From: Methylococcaceae bacterium
GTDB taxonomy: Bacteria > Pseudomonadota > Gammaproteobacteria > Methylococcales > Methylomonadaceae
Length of the DNA: 44,960 bases
Assembly (NCBI GenBank): GCA_900299045.1
Contig: OMIH01000125.1
Coordinates: 1 to 44,960, forward strand
Direction of reading: 5' to 3'
Shown: positions 1 to 7,131 of the stretch, piece after piece
Layout of the letters: each line of letters starts with the position of its first letter
Position numbering within the stretch: the stretch's first letter is position 1
Notes under the pieces: model-generated
The model's input: the letters and a program-made list of their open reading frames with translations, nothing else
Told to the model about the DNA's origin: nothing
Database searches by the model: none
Position numbers and translations under genes: made by a program

Positions 1-23
1 CATTATCACTTTTTCTTTTCGAT

Positions 24-953
24 ATGAACGCACTCTCTATTCGTAACCTTCGTAAAACCTACGCCAATGGTTTTGAAGCCTTAAAAGGCATTGATTTAGA
101 TGTTCAGCAAGGCGATTTTTTTGCACTACTTGGTGCAAATGGCGCAGGAAAATCAACTGCCATCGGTATTATTAGTTCACTTGTCAATGCCAGCAGCGGC
201 TCGGTCAACATTTTTGGACATGATATCAAATCAGAGTCCTATTTAGCGAAAAGTTGCCTTGGGCTTGTCCCCCAAGAAATCAATTTTAATCAATTTGATA
301 CCGTAAAGCGTATTGTTCTCAATCAAGCGGGTTACTATGGGATTCCCCGAAAAATTGCGATGGAACGCATGGAAACGTGCTTAAAGCAAGTGGATTTATG
401 GGATAAACGTGATGTCATTTCACGACGTTTATCCGGCGGTATGAAACGACGCGTAATGATTGCTCGCGCTATGGTTCATGCCCCCAAACTGCTGATTCTC
501 GATGAGCCGACAGCTGGCGTTGATATTGAAATTCGTCGCTCTATGTGGCAAATGATGGAAACATTAAACGCGCAAGGTACTACTATCATTTTAACCACGC
601 ATTATCTTGAAGAAGCCGAAAGTTTATGCCGTAACATTGCCATTATCGATCAAGGCAGAATTGTTGAAAATTCGGATATGGGCACGTTTCTCAAGCGGTT
701 GCATATTGATCATTTTGTACTTGATTTAGCGCAACCAATTGACGTATTACCGGTTATTCATAGCTATTCTTTAAAGCAAATTTCACCAACAGTCATTGAA
801 GTAGGAGTCCCTAAAGATAATGATTTAAACGGTCTTTTTTCACAATTGAGTGCGTTTAATATTCACGTTATTAGCATGAAAAATAAAAGTAATCGTTTAG
901 AGCAGTTATTTATCGATTTAATTGAAACTAAGGCATCCAAGGATATAGCATGA
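24..953 (+). CDS. yadG: ABC-2 type exporter ATP-binding protein, YadG-like
   Basis: This 309-residue ATPase would power an inner-membrane exporter together with the permease that follows. Visible motifs are Walker A GANGAGKST (about residues 37-45), the signature LSGGMKRR (about 137-144), Walker B LLILDEPTAGVD (about 155-166) and the switch histidine in TTHYLEEAE. Length and motif wording match E. coli YadG, whose substrate is not established. The ATG at 24 lacks a clear Shine-Dalgarno sequence, but the N-terminus MNALSIRNLRKTY aligns with where the family begins. Its last codons overlap the start of the permease gene by 4 nt (ATGA), so the two are probably co-translated. The promoter lies outside the window or in the first 23 bases. 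Confidence 0.9.
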   Translation: MNALSIRNLRKTYANGFEALKGIDLDVQQGDFFALLGANGAGKSTAIGIISSLVNASSGSVNIFGHDIKSESYLAKSCLGLVPQEINFNQFDTVKRIVLNQAGYYGIPRKIAMERMETCLKQVDLWDKRDVISRRLSGGMKRRVMIARAMVHAPKLLILDEPTAGVDIEIRRSMWQMMETLNAQGTTIILTTHYLEEAESLCRNIAIIDQGRIVENSDMGTFLKRLHIDHFVLDLAQPIDVLPVIHSYSLKQISPTVIEVGVPKDNDLNGLFSQLSAFNIHVISMKNKSNRLEQLFIDLIETKASKDIA

Positions 954-1714
954 GTGTGCTTATTGCTTTTACGACCATTGTTCGTAAAGAAGTTTACCGT
1001 TTTATTCGTATCTGGCCACAAACACTTCTTCCCCCAGCCATTACGACTGCCCTGTATTTTTTGATCTTTGGCAAATTAATTGGTGATCGCATTGGCACTA
1101 TTCATGGCATGAGCTATATGGATTACATTGTGCCTGGTATCGTTTTAATGTCAGTGATTACCCATTCGTATGCTAATGTTGTTTCTTCATTTTATTCGAC
1201 GAAATTTCAACGCAATATCGAAGAATTACTCGTCGCCCCTATTCCTAACTGGGTGATTCTATCAGGCTATATTAGCGGAGGCATTTTGCGAGGTGTCTTG
1301 GTTGGCAGTGTGGTTGCTTTTATTTCTTTATTTTTCACGCCACTGCATATTCATAATGGACTTATTGCAGTCACCATTATTTTTCTCACCGCAACACTTT
1401 TTTCGTTAGCGGGATTTATCAACGCAATTTTGGCGGAAAGTTTTGATGATATTTCCATCATTCCCAATTTTGTTTTAACACCACTTAGCTATTTGGGTGG
1501 CGTGTTTTATTCCGTGGATATGCTGCCTAGTTTTTGGCAACACATTTCGTTTGGGAACCCTATTTTATATATGGTCAATGCGTTTCGGTTTGGCATTATT
1601 GGGGTGTCTGATATTGACGTGGCGTTAGCGTTCTTAATGATAAGTGGGTTCATTTGTGTCTTAGCACTTTTTTCACTCATTTTACTCTATCGAGGAGCGG
1701 GAATTAAAACATAA
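950..1714 (+). CDS. yadH: ABC-2 type exporter permease, YadH-like
   Basis: This 254-residue hydrophobic protein is the membrane partner of the preceding ATPase. It has about six transmembrane segments typical of the ABC-2 fold, a conserved cytosolic stretch FQRNIEELLVAPIPNW (about residues 88-103), and the ABC-2 C-terminal motif around PLSYLGGVFYSVDMLP (about 178-193). Length fits E. coli YadH (256 residues). The start is fixed by the ATGA overlap with yadG. I see no clear hairpin terminator in the 75 bases after the stop; the opposite-strand decayed gene begins there. The transported substrate cannot be told from sequence. Confidence 0.88.
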   Translation: MSVLIAFTTIVRKEVYRFIRIWPQTLLPPAITTALYFLIFGKLIGDRIGTIHGMSYMDYIVPGIVLMSVITHSYANVVSSFYSTKFQRNIEELLVAPIPNWVILSGYISGGILRGVLVGSVVAFISLFFTPLHIHNGLIAVTIIFLTATLFSLAGFINAILAESFDDISIIPNFVLTPLSYLGGVFYSVDMLPSFWQHISFGNPILYMVNAFRFGIIGVSDIDVALAFLMISGFICVLALFSLILLYRGAGIKT

Positions 1715-1789
1715 ATGCTTTAAGCTCTGTGTAGATGTCCAAGGCGTTTTACAAACTAGGCAATTGTTACAAGAATCGATGCGTCACGA

Positions 1790-2249
1790 TTATCTCAATT
1801 TAGCCTTAGATTTTTGCCGCCAACGAATAACGCCTGTTATGTACAAAATAAGCGGAAGTAAACCGCTAATAAAAACAAGACAACGTTCACCAGTTCCCCC
1901 AATTTCACCGCTATGCAAAGGATGCAACATACGCACAAACCAATCACCATGAGTACTTTGCATTGGCTCTCTTTTATTTAAAATCCTACCGGTATATTGA
2001 TCAATCGTCACTATAAGTTTTTGGGAATCACTCACTGGGTTCACCACGTTGATAGAGCATGATAGTAAACGTACCTGTTTCATTACTCGGGGTTTCAATC
2101 CACCGTAGTCGTGCAGAGGGATACACTTGCTGCGCGATATTAACGGCTTTATCAACACTTATACGTTCAGAGGGCGGGTCAATTAAGATAGAATGAACAA
2201 CCGGTGTTTTAAATAGGGGATATGTGCTGGATGATTGGATTAAATACAT
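1790..2249 (-). pseudogene. Frameshifted remnant of a PepSY-TM (iron-regulated type) membrane protein
   Basis: Two minus-strand reading frames together give the end of a PepSY-associated transmembrane protein. The upstream frame carries a PepSY-like stretch (SERISVDKAVNIAQQVYPSA) and stops at 2028. The downstream frame continues with SDSQKLIVTIDQYTGRIL, then MLHPLHSGEIGG and a terminal transmembrane helix ending RWRQKSKAKLR. The switch lies near 2030-2045 (CCCAGTGAGTGATTCCC on the minus strand), consistent with a one-base indel. No intact N-terminal half is present. A further open minus-strand stretch at 2209-2388 (...AERIYNQINTDVF...) has no family I recognise and may be more of the same decayed gene. 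Known family members are inner-membrane proteins often near siderophore uptake genes; this copy is almost certainly inactive. Confidence 0.7.
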
Positions 2250-2518
2250 CAGTATTTATTTGATTGTAAATTCGCTCAGCTGCGTCATCGTAGTGTGTTT
2301 TTTCTGCAAAAATGGTAGTAGCTGTATCAGGTACAGTCGTACTGTTGAGGGGAATTTGCATTGCCGTGAGTGTTTCACACGCTTCTACTTATTTGTCATT
2401 GTGCATATTTTTATTGCTATTCTTACCGAACATAAGCCACTACTTCACCGTGCGCATAATACAATTAACGTTCGCGAAGACGTTGTAAATAAATAGGAAA
2501 CTTTGATATTCATATTAT

Positions 2519-2555
2519 AAAAAAGCTCTCATTGTTTTAAAAACAACCAGAGCTT
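2519..2555 (-). terminator. Rho-independent terminator after the 35-residue small gene
   Basis: A perfect 7-bp stem AAGCTCT / AGAGCTT (2523-2529 with 2549-2555) is followed, read on the minus strand, by six T residues (A-run 2519-2524 on the plus strand). It lies 37 nt past the stop codon of the small minus-strand gene at 2593-2700. Confidence 0.65.
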
Positions 2556-2592
2556 GAGAAGATCAACCAAAAACATTAAAAACTTGAAAAAA

Positions 2593-2700
2593 TCACTTCA
2601 CTTTTAGCTTAATTGGCTCCCCAAAAACTACCGATACTATCAATAAAACAATTAATACAAACACTTCATCAGAAACTGAGTCAATAACGTTAACGATCAT
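2593..2700 (-). CDS. Small single-pass membrane protein, 35 aa
   Basis: I do not recognise a family. The 35-residue product begins MIVNVIDSVSDEVF, continues as one hydrophobic helix (VLIVLLIVSVVFG) and ends in a lysine-rich tail, PIKLKVK. That pattern suits a small inner-membrane protein with its basic end in the cytoplasm. The ATG at 2700 is preceded by GAGAGAGTGTT, a plausible ribosome binding site. A dedicated terminator follows at 2555-2519, which supports a real transcription unit. A CAATACGTTATATGAC repeat lies about 100 nt upstream of the start. Alternatives are chance coding or a toxin-like hydrophobic peptide; no antisense RNA is evident. Confidence 0.5.
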   Translation of the reverse strand: MIVNVIDSVSDEVFVLIVLLIVSVVFGEPIKLKVK

Positions 2701-2798
2701 AACACTCTCTCAATAAACAAATTGAAAATATCTGTAACAACATAGTATCTAACACCATCTCTGTTGACTGCATTCTCTAATAAAGATAGCTGTTGGTT

Positions 2799-2818
2799 CA
2801 ATACGTTATATGACTTAT
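2799..2818. repeat. CAATACGT half-site repeat, copy A
   Basis: The plus strand reads CAATACGTTATATGACTTAT. It differs at one base from copy B at 3423-3442 and matches one arm of the inverted repeats at 26464-26501 and 33517-33553. It lies between the terminator at 2837-2875 and the small gene that starts at 2700, so it falls in that gene's likely promoter region. No good second arm is visible. Confidence 0.5.
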
Positions 2819-2836
2819 TTGGTAATGTCTTTAGGC

Positions 2837-2875
2837 AAAAAAAAGCCCCCACTATTCCAGTTAATAAATGGAGGC
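2837..2875 (-). terminator. Rho-independent terminator after the 50-residue small gene
   Basis: The stem GCCCCCA / TGGAGGC (2845-2851 with 2869-2875, one mismatch) is followed on the minus strand by eight T residues (A-run 2837-2844). It sits 55 nt past the stop of the minus-strand small gene at 2931-3083. Confidence 0.7.
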
Positions 2876-2930
2876 AGAAAGCATATGAATTAGGAGATAA
2901 TAAAAAAGAACAGAAAAAATATGTTTCGCA

Positions 2931-3083
2931 TTAATCCTTTTTGTCAAATTTTAAATGGCTATTGCTTAAGATAGCAGCCATGCCAAATGCAATGGAAGAA
3001 AGAATATATTGACCTGAAATAAATCCGGTAATTCCAAATAAAAACATCAAGCTAATTACTATGTCTCTATATAGCACGTTCAT
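2931..3083 (-). CDS. Small hydrophobic membrane protein, 50 aa
   Basis: This is an unrecognised 50-residue protein. It starts MNVLYRDIVISLMFLFGITG and has two short hydrophobic stretches (about residues 8-20 and 26-40) separated by FISGQY, then a charged tail SHLKFDKKD. This suggests a two-helix inner-membrane hairpin protein. The ATG at 3083 is preceded by ACAGGTATTTATT, which gives an AGGT ribosome binding site at workable spacing. A sigma70-like promoter lies about 50-80 nt upstream and a strong terminator follows at 2875-2837, so it looks like a single-gene transcription unit. It shares only general hydrophobicity with the 35-residue neighbour. Confidence 0.55.
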   Translation of the reverse strand: MNVLYRDIVISLMFLFGITGFISGQYILSSIAFGMAAILSNSHLKFDKKD

Positions 3084-3133
3084 AATAAATACCTGTATTT
3101 TATAGTAAAAATATAAATGCTTTGTTGGTTTTT

Positions 3134-3161
3134 AATATACTCTGTAATTTTTAATTAACAA
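3134..3161 (-). promoter_or_regulatory. Possible sigma70 promoter for the 50-aa small gene
   Basis: On the minus strand TTGTTA (3161-3156) and TATATT (3139-3134) are separated by 16 bases. A transcript start near 3127 would leave a leader of about 44 nt before the ATG at 3083. The surrounding DNA is very AT-rich, so chance matches are likely. Confidence 0.3.
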
Positions 3162-3319
3162 TACATCTAATTATTAATTATTAATTTCTTAAATAGATAC
3201 AATATTTCATGAGTAAATTGGCATCATCAACTCAGCAGACAATTGAGAAACATAAAAGTGATATGACACATTGAGTTTTTTCAATCAACATAAAGTTAAG
3301 TAGCAATGACGCTAATAAT

Positions 3320-3357
3320 AAAAAAGCCCTCAATACCATGCAGCAATGAGAGCTTTT
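3320..3357 (-). terminator. Hairpin terminator, possibly bidirectional
   Basis: The stem AAAGCCCTCA / TGAGAGCTTT (one mismatch) lies in 3322-3356 and has T-rich flanks in both directions: five to six T on the minus strand and GCTTTTG on the plus strand. It follows the Com-like minus-strand gene at 3439-3618, making it the third gene-plus-hairpin unit in this stretch. Confidence 0.55.
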
Positions 3358-3422
3358 GAAACACACGTCTAAAACACACTTTTAAAACGTATGATTATTC
3401 TATGTGAATTGATTTAATGATT

Positions 3423-3442
3423 CAATACGTTAAATGACTTAT
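3423..3442. repeat. CAATACGT half-site repeat, copy B
   Basis: The plus strand reads CAATACGTTAAATGACTTAT. Nineteen of 20 bases match copy A at 2799-2818, and it resembles one arm of the dyads upstream of the urea and amide operons. It overlaps the stop codon of the Com-like gene and lies upstream of the hairpin at 3320-3357. Confidence 0.5.
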
Positions 3443-3618
3443 AACACATCAGCCTTATATACTTGTGATTTTTTGGAATTAGTTATTGTCGTCGTTTTAT
3501 ATGTTAAAAAATTATGCTGTTGTAAATAATCGCAACCAAAGCACTGGCACTTAATTTCGATGCTACCAAGCAACGCAAACACCCGACAATTTCAACACCT
3601 AATTAGGTGTAATTTCAC
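3439..3618 (-). pseudogene. Com-like zinc-finger small protein with in-frame TGA
   Basis: Read on the minus strand from a GTG at 3618 (preceded by AGGAATAAGCTG, a good ribosome binding site), the product is VKLHLIRC, a TGA stop at 3594-3592, then NCRVFALLGSIEIKCQCFGC and a polar tail ending at 3439. Apart from the TGA, this follows the plan of the Com family of small zinc-finger proteins (phage Mu Com and its many bacterial relatives): an IRC-x2-C knuckle, then IEIKC...C. The TGA falls between the two cysteines of the first knuckle. The simplest reading is a nonsense-inactivated gene; a sequencing error or readthrough are alternatives. The family assignment rests on the pattern alone. Confidence 0.4.
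3595..3610. repeat. Perfect 16-bp palindrome ACACCTAATTAGGTGT
   Basis: This uninterrupted palindrome overlaps codons 3-8 of the Com-like gene, directly before its in-frame TGA. It could be an operator for a dimeric regulator or a hairpin in the start region. The remaining 3619-3910 is AT-rich and holds the upstream region of the ATP-grasp gene; I see no gene or confident promoter there. Confidence 0.4.
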
Positions 3619-3910
3619 CAGCTTATTCCTAAATAAAACTACATAGCTACTTTTTATGGCTGTAGACCTTTTTAGCTAAACATTAGATATGAGCAAGAAC
3701 AATAAAGAACCAAAATGGTGCATCACAAAATCATCTCTGTTTTTTTTGGTGCAATAAACATCGCATTAGGTAAAGTTGCAACACGTCTTATCAAGAATAA
3801 TTATATTTTTTACTTTTAAAATCAGCTTGATAGTAGCTAATAAATTTTTTTCTTCATTATGGTATATCGATTGCTACAACTGAAGAAAGAGTTAATTTTC
3901 TAGGTAAAGC

Positions 3911-5335
3911 ATGAATATGAACACAAAAAATTATTTCGATGAAATGCGTATTGATAACAAAACCATTCGTGATATTTACCAGCGCTATCAACATTGGCAA
4001 AATCAACTACCTATTGGTGCACTTGAGCGTAAAAGCGCTGAAGCAGAATTACTTTTTAGACGTTTAGGTATCACGTTTGCTGTTTATGGCGAATCTACGG
4101 GGTCAGAGCGACTTATTCCCTTTGATGTTGTGCCACGTATTTTTAGCGCCTCTGAATGGAATCGTCTTGAGCGAGGAATTAAGCAGCGTGTCAAGGCATT
4201 AAATGCGTTTTTACATGATATCTATCATGAACGTGAAATCATCAAAGCCGGTATTATTGGCAAAGAACAAGTGTTAGGAAATGTTCTCTATTGCCAAAAG
4301 ATGCAAGGCGTTGACTTACCCAATCAAGTTTACGCACACATTGCAGGAATTGATTTAGTACGTGTGGCGGAAGATGATTTTTATGTTCTTGAAGATAATT
4401 TGCGCACGCCTTCTGGCGTGTCCTATATGCTGGAAAATCGTAAAACGATGATGCGTTTATTTCCTGAATTATTTGCAAGTCACGCCATTGAACCTGTTGA
4501 ACATTATCCACAAATGCTTTTTGACACACTACGAGAGTCTGCCCCTGCTGGAGTGAGTGATCCAGTGATTGTGGTCATGACGCCTGGTTCCTACAACAGC
4601 GCCTACTTTGAACACGCTTTTCTGGCTAGTCAGATGGGGGTTGAACTAGTCGAAGGGCAAGATTTATTTGTACATGATAAAAAAGTGTATATGCACACCA
4701 CTGAGGGTGCCCAACAAGTGCATGTTATCTATCGTCGCGTAGATGATGATTTTTTAGATCCGCTCGTGTTTAGACCTGATTCAACGTTAGGCGTACCTGG
4801 ATTAATTGATGCTTATTGTCATGGTAATGTATCTCTCGCAAATGGAGTAGGCACTGGGGTTGCTGACGATAAATCCACCTACTTATTTGTACCAGATATG
4901 ATTAAATTTTATTTAGGTGAAGAGCCGTTGCTTTCTAATGTGCCAACATGGCGATTAAGTCTTAGAGATGATTTGAAATATGTGCTTGAGCATCTACCTG
5001 AATTAGTTGTCAAGGAAGTACAAGGTTCTGGAGGCTATGGGATGCTTGTTGGTCCAACAAGTTCAAAAAAAGAAATTGAAGCGTATAAGCAACGTATTTT
5101 AAGCGATCCAGCAAATTTTATCGCACAACCAACACTCGCACTTTCAACCTGCCCAACGCTTGTTGAAACGGGTGTTGCACCACGTCATGTCGATTTACGC
5201 CCCTTTGTGTTATCGGGAAAAGAAGTTCGTTTGGTACCAGGGGGGTTAACACGGGTTGCCCTTAGTGAAGGCTCATTAATTGTCAATTCGTCACAAGGCG
5301 GCGGAACAAAAGACACTTGGGTATTGGAGAATTAA
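3911..5335 (+). CDS. Circularly permuted ATP-grasp protein (DUF404/DUF407 type)
   Basis: This 474-residue protein is the putative peptide-bond-forming (amidoligase-like) enzyme of Anbu clusters. Visible signatures include LRTPSGVSYMLENR (about residues 164-177), the nucleotide-binding strand VVKEVQGSGGYGMLVGP (about 360-376) and the terminal SSQGGGTKDTWVLEN typical of this circularly permuted ATP-grasp family. Length is normal. The ATG at 3911 follows CTAGGTAAAGC (AGGT binding site). The alpha-E gene starts 2 nt after its stop, and the Anbu and transglutaminase genes follow, so this is the first gene of a four-gene operon. Family literature proposes ligation of amino acids or peptides; no product is proven. 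Confidence 0.9.
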   Translation: MNMNTKNYFDEMRIDNKTIRDIYQRYQHWQNQLPIGALERKSAEAELLFRRLGITFAVYGESTGSERLIPFDVVPRIFSASEWNRLERGIKQRVKALNAFLHDIYHEREIIKAGIIGKEQVLGNVLYCQKMQGVDLPNQVYAHIAGIDLVRVAEDDFYVLEDNLRTPSGVSYMLENRKTMMRLFPELFASHAIEPVEHYPQMLFDTLRESAPAGVSDPVIVVMTPGSYNSAYFEHAFLASQMGVELVEGQDLFVHDKKVYMHTTEGAQQVHVIYRRVDDDFLDPLVFRPDSTLGVPGLIDAYCHGNVSLANGVGTGVADDKSTYLFVPDMIKFYLGEEPLLSNVPTWRLSLRDDLKYVLEHLPELVVKEVQGSGGYGMLVGPTSSKKEIEAYKQRILSDPANFIAQPTLALSTCPTLVETGVAPRHVDLRPFVLSGKEVRLVPGGLTRVALSEGSLIVNSSQGGGTKDTWVLEN

Positions 5336-5337
5336 TC

Positions 5338-6339
5338 ATGTTATCACGCACAGTAGAAAATTTATTTTGGATGGCGCGTCATATTGAACGCGCTGAAAAC
5401 ACAGCTCGTGTTCTCGATGTAGCACATCGCACATCATTACTCCCCCTTGACATTGAAGGAACGGAGGCTTATTTATGGTATGCACCACTCAATATTACCG
5501 GTTGCGCAGCAGGTTATGAGCGTAAATACGGTTTGGCAAAAGCGGATACGGTAACGTATTACCTCGCTCTTGATCCCGATAATCCTTCAAGTATTTATAC
5601 CTGTTTAAAAATGGCGCGTGAGAACGCACGTGCTGTTCGTAGTGCTATCACATCTGAAATGTGGGAAATTATTAATGCCACGTGGCTTGAGCTTAATCGC
5701 GTTTCTGCACAGATGGAGTACGAAAAGTTTCCTGACTTTTTTGATTGGGTGAAAGACCGTTCCCATTTGTTTCGGGGTGTGACACTAGGGACAATTCTCA
5801 AAGATATTTCGCTCAGTTTTATTAAATTGGGTACCTTTTTAGAACGTGCGGATAATACTGCGCGAATTTTAGATGTAAAATACCATATTTTACTTAATGA
5901 AAATGACAGTGTTGGTAGTGCGGCAGATTATTATCAATGGGGTTCTTTACTCAAATCGGTGAGTGCATTTGAAGCATATCGAAAAATTTACCGTGATGTT
6001 ATTTCACCATTGCGCGTTGCTGAATTGCTCATTTTAAGGGACGATATGCCTCGTTCGCTGCATGCCTGCATGAATGAGGTGGAATCTGCTTTAATTGATA
6101 TCAATGGTTCAGCAGGCAAAGAAGCACGCAGGTGCGCAGGCGAACAACATGCCGCACTGCATTTTGGGCGTATTGACGATGTTTTTACACAAGGTCTACA
6201 TGAGTATCTGACGGATTTTCTCGGGCACATGGATTCGCTAGGTAAAAATATTCGCGATGCGTATTTATCTCGCCGAGATCATTTTGATAATTTACCTATT
6301 CGCAGAGTGGTGCAATCACAACAACAAATCACAACGTAA
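5338..6339 (+). CDS. Alpha-E domain protein (DUF403)
   Basis: This all-helical 333-residue protein is the regular partner of the circularly permuted ATP-grasp protein; the two are fused in some bacteria. The hallmark N-terminus is MLSRTVENLFWMARHIERAENTARVLDV-like, and the repeat-like FLERADNTARILDVKY occurs near residues 166-181. I chose ATG 5338 over an in-frame upstream start at 5317: it follows TTGGAGAATTAATC, a proper binding site, gives the conserved MLSR start, and leaves a 2-nt gap rather than an overlap. No catalytic motif is recognised; the biochemical role is unknown. Eleven bases separate its stop from the Anbu gene. Confidence 0.9.
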   Translation: MLSRTVENLFWMARHIERAENTARVLDVAHRTSLLPLDIEGTEAYLWYAPLNITGCAAGYERKYGLAKADTVTYYLALDPDNPSSIYTCLKMARENARAVRSAITSEMWEIINATWLELNRVSAQMEYEKFPDFFDWVKDRSHLFRGVTLGTILKDISLSFIKLGTFLERADNTARILDVKYHILLNENDSVGSAADYYQWGSLLKSVSAFEAYRKIYRDVISPLRVAELLILRDDMPRSLHACMNEVESALIDINGSAGKEARRCAGEQHAALHFGRIDDVFTQGLHEYLTDFLGHMDSLGKNIRDAYLSRRDHFDNLPIRRVVQSQQQITT

Positions 6340-6350
6340 AAATAATTATT

Positions 6351-7097
6351 ATGACTTATTGTGTCGCTTTGAAGCTGAATGAGGGGATAGTGTTCGCTTC
6401 AGATTCCAGAACGAATGCGGGACTTGATCAAATATCAAGTTTCAAAAAAATGCGTAGCTTTTTTAATCACGGTGATCGCGCCATCATCATTTTGAGTTCA
6501 GGTAATCTTTCGGTTACCCAAAATGCGATTAATTTACTCGAACAACGTAGTTCAAATCATGAAATTCGCAATATTTGGAATGTGACATCTATGTTTGATG
6601 TCGCTACTTTGCTTGGTGAATGTTTGCGCGAAGTGCGTGATCGAGAGAGTGTTTTTCTTTCGCAGAGCAATATTGATTCGAGTGTGAATTTTATTGTTGG
6701 TGGGCAAATTAAAAACGAACCTATGCGTTTATTTCTTGTTTATGCTGAAGGGAACTTCATTGAAGTGAGCGAAGAAAATCCGTTTTTTCAAATTGGTGAA
6801 ACCAAATATGGAAAACCGATTATTGATAGAGTAATAAATCCTCAAACGCCTATTAATGACGCGGTAAAGTGTATTCTAGTGTCATTTGACTCGACAATGC
6901 GTAGCAATTTATCAGTTGGATTTCCTATTGATTTAGTGTGTTATAAAAATAATAGTTTGGATTTAACATTTCAGCATATTACTCAAGATGATGACTATTT
7001 TTCACAAATTAGCCGTTGTTGGGGCGAAGGACTGCGTAATGTGTTTGCGTCACTTCCTAATCCGAATTGGTTAAGCAATAACCCACCCCCGTTTTAA
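6351..7097 (+). CDS. Anbu, proteasome-like Ntn hydrolase
   Basis: This 248-residue protein belongs to the Anbu branch (ancestral beta subunit) of the proteasome/HslV fold. It starts MTYCVALKLNEGIVFASDSRT; removing Met exposes the N-terminal threonine nucleophile. The Asp of ASDSR and the lysines of SSFKKM occupy the positions of proteasome Asp17 and Lys33. It is longer than HslV, as Anbu proteins are. Known Anbu proteins form open helical or ring-like assemblies in the cytoplasm, and activity reported for them is weak. The position between the alpha-E and transglutaminase genes is the standard Anbu operon, implying that a ligated product is made and cleaved. Confidence 0.9.
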   Translation: MTYCVALKLNEGIVFASDSRTNAGLDQISSFKKMRSFFNHGDRAIIILSSGNLSVTQNAINLLEQRSSNHEIRNIWNVTSMFDVATLLGECLREVRDRESVFLSQSNIDSSVNFIVGGQIKNEPMRLFLVYAEGNFIEVSEENPFFQIGETKYGKPIIDRVINPQTPINDAVKCILVSFDSTMRSNLSVGFPIDLVCYKNNSLDLTFQHITQDDDYFSQISRCWGEGLRNVFASLPNPNWLSNNPPPF

Positions 7098-7131
7098 TCT
7101 ATATCGACCTAATACTAGAGAGTTGACCATT

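Noticed and set aside
2224-2496. Plus-strand open frame of 90 codons
   Set aside because: It lies opposite the decayed PepSY region, has no recognisable domain and poor composition, and lacks a clear binding site. Treated as a chance frame.
3209-3274. Plus-strand 21-codon ORF starting MSKLASSTQQ
   Set aside because: Very short, no convincing ribosome binding site, terminator or hydrophobic pattern. Not enough to call a gene.
3592-3594. In-frame TGA read as selenocysteine
   Set aside because: No SECIS-like hairpin is evident directly downstream of the TGA, and selenocysteine in a zinc-knuckle spacer is not a known pattern. A nonsense mutation is simpler.
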